Counted from the first letter of the stretch, positions 34,662 to 43,432 are shown. The stretch is DNA of 64,000 bases from JAZKDW01 sp040387375 (GCA_040387375.1 JAZKDW010000008.1:73878-137877), one strand, 5' to 3'. Translations and numbers: made by a program. Notes: generated from the letters alone by a model not told the origin.

Positions 34662-35398
34662 TTTGCGGCTCCTGTTTGTGTTTTCAACCAATTGTCGGCA
34701 TTGATCCATTCTCCCTGGCGCTCGCATGACGGCAATGCCAGCTCCACAAACAGAGGCGCAATTTGCGCCGGCGTCTTGAGTGTCATCGGATCTTCCGTCG
34801 GCGCAGCCCTGGCGCGCATCTCGGTGCGTGTTGCCATCGGACTGACGGTATTGACCCTGATCGCCGATCCGCTGCCTTCGATCATGTATACCCGGGCCAG
34901 CGCCTCGAGCGCGGCTTTGCTTACCGCATAGGAGCCGGTGCCGGCCTTGGCGACCGTGGCCACTTGCGCGCTGAGGAAAATAACGCGGCCGGCGTCGGAT
35001 TTTTTAAGCAGCGGGTCCAGTCCCTGCAGCATGAGCAGGTTCGCATGCACGTTGATCTGGAAGGTCTGCTTCCACACGTCAAGCGGATAGCTGGTAACAG
35101 GCAAGCGCGCGCCCAGCGATGCGGCGTTGGCGACAAAAGTGTCCAGGCGGGGAAACCGGCTGGCGATGGTGGCGATACCGGCCCGGATCGAGTCGTCGTT
35201 TTCCATGTCGATCGAAATGGCTTCCGCCTTTGCGCCGGCGGCCCTAAGGCGCGACACAAGCGCCTCCAGGGCCTTCATGTTACGGCCGGCCAGCAGGCAG
35301 ATGGCGCCTTCGCGCGCATACTCTTCCGCGATCGCCAGGCCTATGCCGCGGTTGGCGCCGGTAATCAGGGCAATTCGTCCTTCAAGTTGTCTGCTCAT
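34658..35398 (-). CDS. Short-chain dehydrogenase/reductase
   Basis: A 246-residue NAD(P)-dependent oxidoreductase. The start at ATG 35398 has AAAGGA upstream. The cofactor motif is TGANRGIG (about residues 13-20). NAAS follows, and the catalytic pair is SYAVSKAA (Tyr-x3-Lys at about 155-159). The C-terminal end (PSCERQGEWINADNWLKT) is unusual for the family, which more often ends with a glycine-rich strand. It is cotranscribed with the LigI-like hydrolase gene and the Bug and FAA-hydrolase genes, so it probably oxidises or reduces an intermediate of the same acid pathway. Confidence 0.9.
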   Translation of the reverse strand: MSRQLEGRIALITGANRGIGLAIAEEYAREGAICLLAGRNMKALEALVSRLRAAGAKAEAISIDMENDDSIRAGIATIASRFPRLDTFVANAASLGARLPVTSYPLDVWKQTFQINVHANLLMLQGLDPLLKKSDAGRVIFLSAQVATVAKAGTGSYAVSKAALEALARVYMIEGSGSAIRVNTVSPMATRTEMRARAAPTEDPMTLKTPAQIAPLFVELALPSCERQGEWINADNWLKTQTGAAK

Positions 35399-35475
35399 GG
35401 TCGGTCCTTTCAAGGAATCGTCAATCGGGGAGCGACCGCCGGCCGCATCGTTCATCAAATCAAATTAAAACACAA

Positions 35476-36342
35476 TCAAAACCCGAACAGCCGCGCCGGG
35501 TTCTCGGTCAAAATCATCTTCCGGACCTTGTCATCGCCGGTCCAGCGTGCCAGCAGGTTGTAAAGGTCGACGGAATGGTTCTCGCTGAACGACAGATGCG
35601 GATAGTCGCTCCCCCAGATCAACCGGTCCGGCGCGGCGGCGATCAAGGCCCGGGCCAGCGGATCGGCATCAATGAAACCCGCAACTTTGGAGATCCGGTA
35701 GATGCCCGTGAATTTTACGTATGCCATCCGGTCGCCATGCCGTACCAGTTCCAGCAGCGCCTGAAACCCCGGCGCGTCGACACCGTCACGGGCCAGGTTC
35801 ATGCCCATGTGCGCGAGGGAGAATGGCAGCTGCAAATTCCTGAGCACCGGCATCAGTTCCGCCGTCAGCCAGCCCGGCAGCAGGAAGTCGAGGTGCCATC
35901 CCAGTTCCGCGCAGCGCGCGGCAAGGCGCTCGATCCGGGGTAGCAGGCGATCGACCAGTCCGGCTTCTTGCGGATGCACGGGACTGACGTTGATGCGCAC
36001 GCCGCGCACTCCGCGGGCGTTCATGTCGGCCAGGTCCGCATCCGGCGCGTGCTCATCGATATCGACAATGCCGCGGCAGCTGGCAATCCCCATTTCGCGC
36101 ATTGCATCGAGCATGCACCGGTTGTCGCGGCCATAGGCGCTGGGCTGCACAAAAACATGGCGTGTCAGGCCCAGCGACCTGGCATGCTGCAGGTAGTCGG
36201 ACAAGGTGGCAACCGGCGGCGCATAACGCAACTGCGAAGAGCCGTAAGGATATTGTCCGGCCGGGCCGAACACATGAAAGTGGGCGTCGCAAGCGTCGGC
36301 TGGCGCGGCGAACTGCGGGGTTGGCGTACGTTGTTCAGTCAA
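35476..36342 (-). CDS. LigI-like amidohydrolase (dicarboxylate lactone hydrolase type)
   Basis: A 288-residue TIM-barrel hydrolase of the amidohydrolase_2 group, nearest by eye to 2-pyrone-4,6-dicarboxylate lactonases. Metal or substrate-binding motifs are DAHFHVFG (residues about 19-26), HVFVQPSAYGRDN, SLAHMGMN, and WGSDYPHLSF near the C-terminus, where the Asp acts as general base. It lies between the first Bug gene and the SDR gene. With an FAA hydrolase in the same operon, this suggests opening of a pyrone or lactone ring from aromatic breakdown. The substrate is inferred only. Confidence 0.82.
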   Translation of the reverse strand: MTEQRTPTPQFAAPADACDAHFHVFGPAGQYPYGSSQLRYAPPVATLSDYLQHARSLGLTRHVFVQPSAYGRDNRCMLDAMREMGIASCRGIVDIDEHAPDADLADMNARGVRGVRINVSPVHPQEAGLVDRLLPRIERLAARCAELGWHLDFLLPGWLTAELMPVLRNLQLPFSLAHMGMNLARDGVDAPGFQALLELVRHGDRMAYVKFTGIYRISKVAGFIDADPLARALIAAAPDRLIWGSDYPHLSFSENHSVDLYNLLARWTGDDKVRKMILTENPARLFGF

Positions 36343-36423
36343 TTGCAGAAACCAGTCTGAAGGTTGGAGCGGAAGGCCAGAGTAGCGGCCCTGTCCCGCC
36401 TCAGCGAAACATGGCCGCTGACA

Positions 36424-37404
36424 TTACTGTATCTTGATGTCGGCACGCTTGATGACATCCGCCCACAGCGCGGTTTCCTCACGCACCATGGCGCCGAACG
36501 CCGAAGAGCTATTGGCCGTCGGACGCACGCCGGCGCCCGAGAATACGTCGCGCACCTTTTGGGTCGTGACTGCCTTCGCGATTTCCTTCTGCATGCGGTC
36601 GACAATGGCGACCGGGGTGCCCGTCGGCGCCATCACGCCGAACCAGTATTTCATCTTGTAATTCGGATAGCCTGCTTCCGCAAAAGTCGGTACGTTCGGA
36701 AACAGCGGCTGGCGGGCGTCGCCGCTTACCGCCAGGCCAAGCAGCCGGCCATCCTTGATATACGCGGAAGTCGATCCCACGCTGCCGATGGCAAGGTCGA
36801 CGCGGTCTGCCGCGACGTCGACGATGGCAGCGGCAATGCCCTTGAACGGTACATGCACCATCTGTACATTGTTTTGCGTCAGGAACGCTTCCATCGCCAG
36901 ATGGGCCGACGAGCCCTGGCCGCCGGAGCCGAACGTCAGCTTGGCGGGCGTTTTACCTGCCGCCTGCATCGTCTCCTTCAAGGTCTTGTTCGGGAGGTTG
37001 GGGCGGCCGACGAGGATCGCGGGCGAGTCCGCCACCAGCGAGACCGGTACGAGGTCCTTCGTCGGCGAGTAGGGGAGTTTGTCGTACAGGGCGGTGGACA
37101 CTGCAAACGAATTGTCCGTCAGCAGAAAGGTGTAACCGTCGGGTGCGGCCTTGGCGACGGTGTCGGTGCCCAGGGTGCTGCCGGCGCCACCCTTGTTTTC
37201 GACGATGACGGTCTGGCCCAGTTGCGCGCTCAGTTCGGCGCCGACAACTCTGGCCGCGGTATCGGTGAACGAGCCGGCGGCAAAAGGAACGACTATGCGG
37301 ATCACCTTGGCTGGCCACGGATTAGCCGGGGCTTGTGCCTGGGCCGGGATGCTGATCAGGCCACTCATGGCAAGAAAAGCGGTACTCCAGATTGTTCTGT
37401 GCAT
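36424..37404 (-). CDS. Bug/TctC-family periplasmic substrate-binding protein
   Basis: A 326-residue protein from ATG 37404, preceded by GAGGAG. The signal peptide is MHRTIWSTAFLAMSGLISIP, cleaved after AQA. Bug pattern: VIRIVVPFAAGSFTDTAARV, VIVENKGGAGSTLGTDTVAK, MVHVPFKGIAAAIVDVAADR, YWFGVMAPTGTP. It is the first gene of the five-gene operon and faces the IclR-type gene across a 265-base divergent gap. The carrier partners TctA and TctB are not present in the window. Confidence 0.9.
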   Translation of the reverse strand: MHRTIWSTAFLAMSGLISIPAQAQAPANPWPAKVIRIVVPFAAGSFTDTAARVVGAELSAQLGQTVIVENKGGAGSTLGTDTVAKAAPDGYTFLLTDNSFAVSTALYDKLPYSPTKDLVPVSLVADSPAILVGRPNLPNKTLKETMQAAGKTPAKLTFGSGGQGSSAHLAMEAFLTQNNVQMVHVPFKGIAAAIVDVAADRVDLAIGSVGSTSAYIKDGRLLGLAVSGDARQPLFPNVPTFAEAGYPNYKMKYWFGVMAPTGTPVAIVDRMQKEIAKAVTTQKVRDVFSGAGVRPTANSSSAFGAMVREETALWADVIKRADIKIQ

Positions 37405-37490
37405 TCTCGTGTCTCCTCGTTGCGTCGCAAAACGCATGCATTTTTTTAAGTTGCCTGTTCCCGGGATTACATCGGGCGCCACTGTGGCGT

Positions 37491-37515
37491 TTTTTCATGG
37501 AAAAATGGATTTTCA
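37491..37515. promoter_or_regulatory. AT-rich inverted repeats, candidate IclR operator
   Basis: Overlapping inverted repeats: TTTTTC and GAAAAA around ATG (37491-37505), then GAAAA facing TTTTC (37500-37514). The site is in the divergent gap between the Bug operon and the IclR-type gene. It loosely resembles the TGGAAAT-N-ATTTCCA style of IclR sites. Confidence 0.4.
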
Positions 37516-37669
37516 CTCAAGCGGAGTAATGTTGTCTAGCATTATGAGAAAGTTTAACGATTTAATCTTGGATTCCTGCTTTTTTTAGTGCAAGCTTCCG
37601 GCTTTGAATGACGTGGCGTATGTGCAGGTTTTCGTAACGTGTGAACTATCTGAATGGGTCGGGTGACGG

Positions 37670-38449
37670 ATGAGTAGTTTGGAAAAGATGCTGGGTTTGC
37701 TTGATCTGTTCACCACTGAGCAGCCGATCTGGTCTTCGGAAGATTTGATCCTGCATCTGGGCGCGCCAGCGTCGACGTGCTACCGCTACCTGAAAGTGCT
37801 TCACCGTGCGGGGTATCTGTCGCGTGTGGCCAGCAATTCTTATGTGCTCGGACCGCGCATCATGGAGCTGGATCGCGTTTCACGCGAAAGCGATCCGGTC
37901 TATCTGGCCGGGTCTCCGGCAGGGCAGCGCCTGACGCTCGAGACCGGTCACAGTTCGCTGCTGTGCATCCTGTTCAGCGATTCCGTGATGTGCATTCAGC
38001 AGGCCCGTGGGCGTGATGTACCAGCAAGCCTGTTCACGCGCGGTCAGCGCAGGCCGCTGGTGGCGGGCGCTTCGGCCAAAAGCATACTGGCGCATTTGCC
38101 GATGCATCAGTTGCGCATTCTTTACGCGCGCCACACTGCCGCGATCGCCGAGGTCGGGCTGGGTCGCAACTGGGAGGAATTCAAGGCCGCGCTCAAGCTG
38201 ATTCGCCAGACGGGATATTCAATGAGCGTCGGTGAATACCACGCCGGTATCGTCTCGATTGCCGCGCCCCTGTTTAACCGCGAGGGTGAAGTCCTCGGCA
38301 GTCTCGCGCTGACGGCGTCGGCGGCACTCGTGGAGCCGGAGACCTTCAGGAATTTTGCGCCGCAAGTCGTCGCGGCCGGCAAGGAAATCAGCACGCAGAT
38401 CGCATTGAATGAAACCTTCATCGCACTTCCCGCCAGGGCGCTTGGATAG
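37670..38449 (+). CDS. IclR-family transcriptional regulator
   Basis: A 259-residue regulator. Residues 1-70 form the winged HTH (MLGLLDLFTTEQPIWSSEDL; PASTCYRYLKVLHRAGYLSR). Residues 80-255 are the IclR effector domain (VMCIQQARGRDV; VAGASAKSILAHLP; GYSMSVGEYHAGIVSIAAPL; GSLALTASAALVEP). It is divergent from the Bug/LigI/SDR/Bug/FAA operon, so it probably represses or activates that operon in response to a small acid. Confidence 0.9.
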   Translation: MSSLEKMLGLLDLFTTEQPIWSSEDLILHLGAPASTCYRYLKVLHRAGYLSRVASNSYVLGPRIMELDRVSRESDPVYLAGSPAGQRLTLETGHSSLLCILFSDSVMCIQQARGRDVPASLFTRGQRRPLVAGASAKSILAHLPMHQLRILYARHTAAIAEVGLGRNWEEFKAALKLIRQTGYSMSVGEYHAGIVSIAAPLFNREGEVLGSLALTASAALVEPETFRNFAPQVVAAGKEISTQIALNETFIALPARALG

Positions 38450-38466
38450 GCGCCTGCGGGGCAGCG

Positions 38467-39195
38467 CTAAGTTGCTTCAGTTGCCGGGCGACCGGCCAGT
38501 GCTGCCATCGCATAAAACGCCGTCACCTGGATCGACGACAGTACCGGTTTTCCCCAGGCGCTGCCGAGCGGGCCCAGCACATCCAGCGTCGGCAGCTGCG
38601 AGCATGCAATGAACAGCGCATCGACATCGTCCTTGCACAGCTTGTGCGCCGAGGCTGCCACTTCATCCGCAGTAATTCTTCCGAGAGCAATCACGTCGGC
38701 GGCATAAAAGCTGTCGAAGTGACCCACGGTCACGTCACCGGACTGCAGGAACGCCATCAGCCGCTGATTGACATCATCCTGATACGGCGTCAGCAGTGAA
38801 ATGGATTTCAGGTTCATGTCCTGCAACGCCAGCATCATCGAACGTGCGGTGGTGACTACCGGCTTGCCGCTGGTGGCGGCGAGTTGGCGGGCGATGTCGT
38901 TGTCTCCCGCCGGGCCCAGGATGAAGCCGGCGGCAGTGCAGCCGTAGGCGATGACATCGACCGGGAGGCCGGCAAACTGCTTGCAGAGTTCGATGGCCGC
39001 TTCCTTGTAAGCCGGCAGGGTCTCATCGGTAAGTAGCCCCTGGCCGCGCGGGATGCGCAGGGTATGGCAGGTCGAACCGGGCGGCAGCCATCCGAGCAAC
39101 TCTGCCTCCATGGTCGTGTTGTTGGCCGGGACCATCAGGCCCACGTGTACGGGTCCGGTGACGGGCTGCGCTCTGTCTGATGCGGCAAGTTTCAT
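38467..39195 (-). CDS. Maleate isomerase / Asp-Glu racemase superfamily enzyme
   Basis: A 242-residue cytoplasmic enzyme of the maleate cis-trans isomerase / arylmalonate decarboxylase group. The N-terminus has GLMVPANNTTMEAELLGWLP, the first catalytic Cys sits in AYGCTAAGF (about residue 84), and the second in FIACSQLPTLDV (about residue 200), so both cysteines of the two-base mechanism are present. That pattern favours isomerase over decarboxylase activity. It is convergent with the IclR gene (18-base gap) and divergent from the Bug/aldolase pair, which suggests a link to C4-dicarboxylate use. Confidence 0.82.
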   Translation of the reverse strand: MKLAASDRAQPVTGPVHVGLMVPANNTTMEAELLGWLPPGSTCHTLRIPRGQGLLTDETLPAYKEAAIELCKQFAGLPVDVIAYGCTAAGFILGPAGDNDIARQLAATSGKPVVTTARSMMLALQDMNLKSISLLTPYQDDVNQRLMAFLQSGDVTVGHFDSFYAADVIALGRITADEVAASAHKLCKDDVDALFIACSQLPTLDVLGPLGSAWGKPVLSSIQVTAFYAMAALAGRPATEAT

Positions 39196-39391
39196 GTGAT
39201 CTCGAATGACTATGAAAGTTGGGAAACCCTGTGAAGGACGCTTATAAAGTGACGGACAGCATTATTTGTTTTTGATTAGCAAATGGTACTATTTGAGAAT
39301 AAATCATTATAACTGTTCATATGCAAGCTTTTGCAGCCTGTCCGGTTGCTGAATTGTTTGCTTGACACCCCCCTTAGTCCGGAGATATCCA

Positions 39392-40357
39392 GTGAAGAAA
39401 AAATTCAAGACACTTATAGCAGCCGCGTTGTTTTGTTCAGGCGTCAACGCCATGGCGCAGGTATACCCGTCGAAGCCGATTCATATCGTCATCGGCTTTC
39501 CGCCCGGTGGCGCCATCGATATCATCGCCCGGGTCATGGCGCCCAAGCTTGCGGCCGATCTGGGCCAGCCGGTGGTGGTCGAGAACAAGCCCGGTGCGGG
39601 CGGCGTGATCGGCATGCAGTCCGTGGCGCGAGCCGATCCGGACGGACATACGCTGTTCATGGGCACGATGGGCAATTTCAGCATCACGCCCGGACTGGTC
39701 AAGGACTTGCCGTATAACGTGCAAAAGGATTTTGCACCGGTTACCCAGGTGGCTTCGGCCGGGTTCGTTCTGTATGTGAATCCAAAGGTACCTGTCAAAA
39801 ATGTGGCCGAACTGGTGGCCTACGCAAAGGCCAATCCTCAGGGCATGAATTTTTCTTCCAGCGGCAACGGCGGATTGCCGCACATGGCGGGCGAGATGTT
39901 CAACGCCGCGGCAGGCCTGAAGATGACCCACGTGCCTTACAAGGGCAGCGCGCCGAGCGTCAACGACGTGATGGGCGGGCAGGTGCAGCTGACGTTTGAG
40001 TCGGTGGCTGTCGGCATCCAGAACGTGAAAAGCGAACGGTTGCGCGCGCTGGCAACCACCGGCACGCAGCGCATGTCGGTCTTGCCTGACACGCCGACCG
40101 TGGCTGAAACCATTCCTGGCTTCAACGTCAAGAACTGGTTCGGCATCGCCGTGCCGGCGGGAACACCTGTGGACCGGATCAATCGCCTGCAGAAAAGCAT
40201 TGCCGCCGCGCTGCGCCAGCCAGATATGGGAAAGACGCTGGCCGGGCTGGGTGTCGATCCTGTGGGCGACACGCCCACGCAGTTTGGCGCCTACATCAAG
40301 GCCGAGACCGACCGCTGGCAAAAACTGATTAACGATTCTGGCATCAAGGTCGAGTAG
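39392..40357 (+). CDS. Bug/TctC-family periplasmic substrate-binding protein
   Basis: A 321-residue protein. I chose GTG 39392, which has GGAGA six bases upstream, over TTG 39362. The signal peptide runs to the AMA-Q site near residue 22. Bug pattern: PIHIVIGFPPGGAIDIIARV, VVVENKPGAGGVIGMQSVAR, MTHVPYKGSAPSVNDVMGGQ, NWFGIAVPAGTPVDRIN. It is followed by an HpcH/HpaI aldolase, 72 bases on, so its ligand may be a hydroxy-acid cleaved by that aldolase. Confidence 0.9.
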   Translation: MKKKFKTLIAAALFCSGVNAMAQVYPSKPIHIVIGFPPGGAIDIIARVMAPKLAADLGQPVVVENKPGAGGVIGMQSVARADPDGHTLFMGTMGNFSITPGLVKDLPYNVQKDFAPVTQVASAGFVLYVNPKVPVKNVAELVAYAKANPQGMNFSSSGNGGLPHMAGEMFNAAAGLKMTHVPYKGSAPSVNDVMGGQVQLTFESVAVGIQNVKSERLRALATTGTQRMSVLPDTPTVAETIPGFNVKNWFGIAVPAGTPVDRINRLQKSIAAALRQPDMGKTLAGLGVDPVGDTPTQFGAYIKAETDRWQKLINDSGIKVE

Positions 40358-40429
40358 CGGCACTGCCGGTATCGCAAACCGAACCCGCCGGATGAAAGGC
40401 GCCGCAACAACACTCTACAGATCAGGTAT

Positions 40430-41233
40430 ATGCAATCACTCAAGGACCTACGCAATGATGTCAAGGACAAGCTTGCCCGCGATGAAGTCGTCTCGTCCGT
40501 TACGGTAAGGCTGGTGCGCGGCGTCGAGATCGCGCAGATCGCCAAGGCCGCCGGGTTCGATACCTTGTACGTCGACATGGAGCACAGCAGTCTTTCGCTC
40601 GAGACCACAGGCCAGATCTGCATCGCTGCCCAGAACGTCGGCATCACGCCCTTCGTGCGGGTGCCGGCCAACACGCCTGAATACATCACCCGCGCGCTGG
40701 ATGGCGGCGCAATGGGCGTGATTGCCCCGCACGTGCGTTCGGCCGAAGAAGCCCGTGCAGTCGTGCGCGCAGCCAAGTTCCAGCCGCAGGGCGACCGTTC
40801 AGCCAACGGCAGCCTGCCGCATCTGCACTATCGCAGCTTTCCCGCCGACGAGGCAAACAGGGCGATGAACGATGTGACGATGGTCATCGTGATGATGGAA
40901 GCAGTCGATGCGCTTGAACGGGTCGAAGAGATCGCGGCGGTCGACGGCATCGACATGATGCTGATCGGCACCAACGACCTGACGGCTGAATGGGGCATTC
41001 CGGGCCAGTACGACGATCCGCGCGTCGCCGCCGCATACGAAAGGACGATCGCCGCCTGCCGCAAGTTCGGCAAACATGTGGGAGTAGGGGGCCTGGCGTC
41101 GCGTCCCGACCTGGTCGAGCGTTTTGTGCAGATGGGCGCCCGTTATGTGTCGACCGGGACGGACCTGGGATTTCTGGTTGCGGCCTGCACGGCGAAAGCG
41201 AAGGCGGTGGCGGGGATTAAGATAGAAAAGTGA
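40430..41233 (+). CDS. HpcH/HpaI-type aldolase
   Basis: A 267-residue class II pyruvate-type aldolase. Landmarks are VRGVEIAQIAKAAGFDTLYV, the metal-binding acidic segment VDMEHSSLSLE (about residues 47-57), LDGGAMGVIAPHV, and a second metal-binding region VMMEAVDALERVEEI with GIDMMLIGTNDLTAEWG. The enzyme would release pyruvate, or another oxo-acid, from a 4-hydroxy-2-oxo acid. It is downstream of a Bug gene in a probable two-gene operon. Confidence 0.88.
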   Translation: MQSLKDLRNDVKDKLARDEVVSSVTVRLVRGVEIAQIAKAAGFDTLYVDMEHSSLSLETTGQICIAAQNVGITPFVRVPANTPEYITRALDGGAMGVIAPHVRSAEEARAVVRAAKFQPQGDRSANGSLPHLHYRSFPADEANRAMNDVTMVIVMMEAVDALERVEEIAAVDGIDMMLIGTNDLTAEWGIPGQYDDPRVAAAYERTIAACRKFGKHVGVGGLASRPDLVERFVQMGARYVSTGTDLGFLVAACTAKAKAVAGIKIEK

Positions 41234-41236
41234 ACG

Positions 41237-41302
41237 GCGGGGAGAGAGTAGGTTAGGGATATGCTCAAAACCCCTTTTCCTGCTCCACTCAGCCGTTTCC
41301 TG
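41237..41302 (+). repeat. Imperfect direct repeat left of the AbiE operon
   Basis: About 65 bases (starting CGGCGGGGAGAG and ending CCACTCAGCCGTTT) recur imperfectly at 43210-43277. The last 14 bases are identical and the rest matches with scattered differences. The pair brackets the toxin-antitoxin genes. Confidence 0.75.
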
Positions 41303-41471
41303 CATTGCCATAATTCCGTTTAGCGCTCGGCGCAAGTCATCTTGTCCGCTTGAATCTTCGTTGCGCTTAAATCGGAGGTCGTGATCAACCTCGTGCCACG
41401 CCTCTTTCAAAATACGCCACTGTTGAACCTCAAAAGTGATGTCTCAATTTGAACTGAATTTCTATTTCATT

Positions 41472-41501
41472 TGTCAGAAAAATGTGATATTTTTTCTGAC
41501 A
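41472..41501. promoter_or_regulatory. Perfect inverted repeat over the AbiEi start, autorepression operator
   Basis: Arms TGTCAGAAAAA (41472-41482) and TTTTTCTGACA (41491-41501) are exact inverted copies with an 8-base centre. The right arm contains the first base of the antitoxin ATG. AbiEi winged-helix antitoxins are known to bind inverted repeats at their own promoter, so this is a strong operator candidate. Confidence 0.75.
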
Positions 41502-42172
41502 TGACATCCGCATCAGCCACGCCAACACGCCCAAAAAAGGCGACCAAATCTCCAACGATCAAAGCTCCTGTCAGCATTGACGCCGCGATTCGCGCGCAAG
41601 TAAAGATGGCAAAAGACGGGAAAATTTTCAGTCCTGTGGACTTTGCTGGTCTTGGAAGCCGCGCAGCAGTAGATAAGGTGCTATCGCGTTTAACTGCCAG
41701 TGGCGAATTACGACGCATCGCACGAGGCCTGTATGATCAGCCCCGCACACATCCCTTGCTCGGCTCTCTCTTGCCTGCAGCCGATGAGATCGCTCGTGCG
41801 CTTGCGGGCAAAGGCAGTCTGCGGCTGCAACCTTCCGGCGCGTATGCCGCCAACTTATTGGGCCTTTCCGAACAAGTACCGTTAAAACTGGTATTTCTAA
41901 CCGATGGTGCTTCACGTAAGGTAAAGGTAGGTAATCAGCAAATCACTCTTAAACACACCACGCCACGTAATATGGCGACAGCTGGACGCATCAGCGGACT
42001 CGTGATTCAGGCGTTGCGATACCTGAAACAATCGAATATTGATGAACAAGTTGTTGTGCAGTTACGCAAGCGCCTATCGAAAAAACAGAAGGTTGAGATA
42101 CTGGCAGATGCACCGCTCGCACCAATATGGATCGCGGACATCATGCGCCAAATTGCAAACGGCGAAGGCTGA
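41501..42172 (+). CDS. AbiEi-like winged-helix antitoxin (DUF6088 type)
   Basis: A 223-residue DNA-binding antitoxin. I set the start at ATG 41501 rather than TTG 41471, which would translate the operator. The N-terminus is basic and disordered, then a winged helix follows (IFSPVDFAGLGSRAAVDKVL, RLTASGELRRIARGLYDQPR). The C-terminal domain has LRLQPSGAYAANLLGLSEQV and KVKVGNQQITLKHT. It should repress its own promoter and, in the type IV scheme, counter the toxin without binding it. The toxin gene begins four bases later. Confidence 0.85.
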   Translation: MTSASATPTRPKKATKSPTIKAPVSIDAAIRAQVKMAKDGKIFSPVDFAGLGSRAAVDKVLSRLTASGELRRIARGLYDQPRTHPLLGSLLPAADEIARALAGKGSLRLQPSGAYAANLLGLSEQVPLKLVFLTDGASRKVKVGNQQITLKHTTPRNMATAGRISGLVIQALRYLKQSNIDEQVVVQLRKRLSKKQKVEILADAPLAPIWIADIMRQIANGEG

Positions 42173-42175
42173 ACC

Positions 42176-43207
42176 ATGCAACGCTTCTTGCAACTGACGC
42201 CAGACGATCAGAAATTGACCATCGAGCAAACAGCCGCACGTATCGGTTGGGCTGCATCCAGCGTGGAAAAGGATTTTTGGGTGTGCTGGACCCTGCAACA
42301 GTTATTTGCGATGCCTGAGTTGGCGCCACATCTGACCTTCAAGGGGGGCACATCGCTTTCCAAAGCATGGGGGCTCATCGATCGATTTTCTGAAGACATC
42401 GATCTGACGATCAATCGCGAGGCATTGGGGTTTGGTGGGGAAGACAGCCCGGGCCAAGCACCGAGCAAAAAGCAGACAGGCAAACGACTCAAGGAACTCA
42501 AGGCAGCGTGCAAAGAATTTGTACACGCCGTCGTGCTGCCGAATTTGAGCGCAACAATGCAAACGGTTCTAGGAAAGCAGCATTGGAAATTGCAGCCAGA
42601 TCAGAACGATCCAGATTCTCAAACAGTGCTGTTTGAATATCCGACATATTTCCAGGTGCAACCAGATCGCTATGTTAGTTCGGTGGTGAAAATTGAATTC
42701 GGTGCGCGCTCCGATCCGTGGCCCGCTCATGCGGTGCAGATCATCCCCATCATGGCAAAGGAATTTCCACAAGCATTCGCAGCACCAGAATGCACGGTGC
42801 TGGCGTTAGCGCCAGAACGTACCTTTTGGGAAAAAGCCATGCTACTGCATGAAGAAACTTATCGGCCTGCAGACAAAAAACGAGGCGCACGTATGGCTCG
42901 TCATTACTACGACCTCTATCGGCTGATTGAGCAAGGTGTTGGCGCCAATGCAGCGGCGGATTTGTCCCTGTTTGAAAAAGTGGCTGAGCATCGGAAAATA
43001 TTTTTCCCGCAAACCTGGGTCGACTACGCAACAATCCGAGCCGGTACCTTGCGCCTATCGCCACTCCCGGAACAGGAAGCTGGCTGGCGCCAGGATTATG
43101 CAGACATGCAAGGTGAAATGTTCAGCAACTTGCCACCAGCATTCGATACGCTGCTCTTCGCCATCCATATATTCGAGCTAACGTTCAATCAACGTATTCC
43201 CCGATAA
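42176..43207 (+). CDS. AbiEii/AbiGii-type nucleotidyltransferase toxin
   Basis: A 343-residue toxin. The nucleotidyltransferase core is visible: FKGGTSLSKAWGLIDRFSED followed by IDL (about residues 56-78), giving the G-S...D-x-D metal motif. C-terminal helices include RTFWEKAMLLHEE and ARHYYDLYRLIEQG, conserved in this family. Characterised members use nucleotide transfer (for example onto tRNA) to stop growth and can act against phages. The start is three bases after the antitoxin stop. The key residues look intact. The operon lies between imperfect direct repeats. Confidence 0.9.
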   Translation: MQRFLQLTPDDQKLTIEQTAARIGWAASSVEKDFWVCWTLQQLFAMPELAPHLTFKGGTSLSKAWGLIDRFSEDIDLTINREALGFGGEDSPGQAPSKKQTGKRLKELKAACKEFVHAVVLPNLSATMQTVLGKQHWKLQPDQNDPDSQTVLFEYPTYFQVQPDRYVSSVVKIEFGARSDPWPAHAVQIIPIMAKEFPQAFAAPECTVLALAPERTFWEKAMLLHEETYRPADKKRGARMARHYYDLYRLIEQGVGANAAADLSLFEKVAEHRKIFFPQTWVDYATIRAGTLRLSPLPEQEAGWRQDYADMQGEMFSNLPPAFDTLLFAIHIFELTFNQRIPR

Positions 43208-43209
43208 AC

Positions 43210-43277
43210 CACGGCCGGGAGAGGGTAGGAGAAGGGAGATCCTCAGCCCTACTTATCCTGCGCCACTCAGCCGTTTC
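43210..43277 (+). repeat. Imperfect direct repeat right of the AbiE operon
   Basis: Right-hand copy of the 41237-41302 repeat, starting three bases after the toxin stop and sharing the exact CCACTCAGCCGTTT end. It could be a duplicated target or a dispersed host element that served as the recombination site. Confidence 0.75.
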
Positions 43278-43432
43278 ATAAGCAACTTCGTTGTTGTCCG
43301 ATATCCAGTCCTTGTGAGGTGGACGGTCCGGTTGCGTGATCATCGCAAGAACCGGATATCGGGATTCATTCTTTCAGCATCGTCAATTCGAGGTGCGTCC
43401 ATCTTGCGTCGGCTATTTTTTCTGCCGATGGA

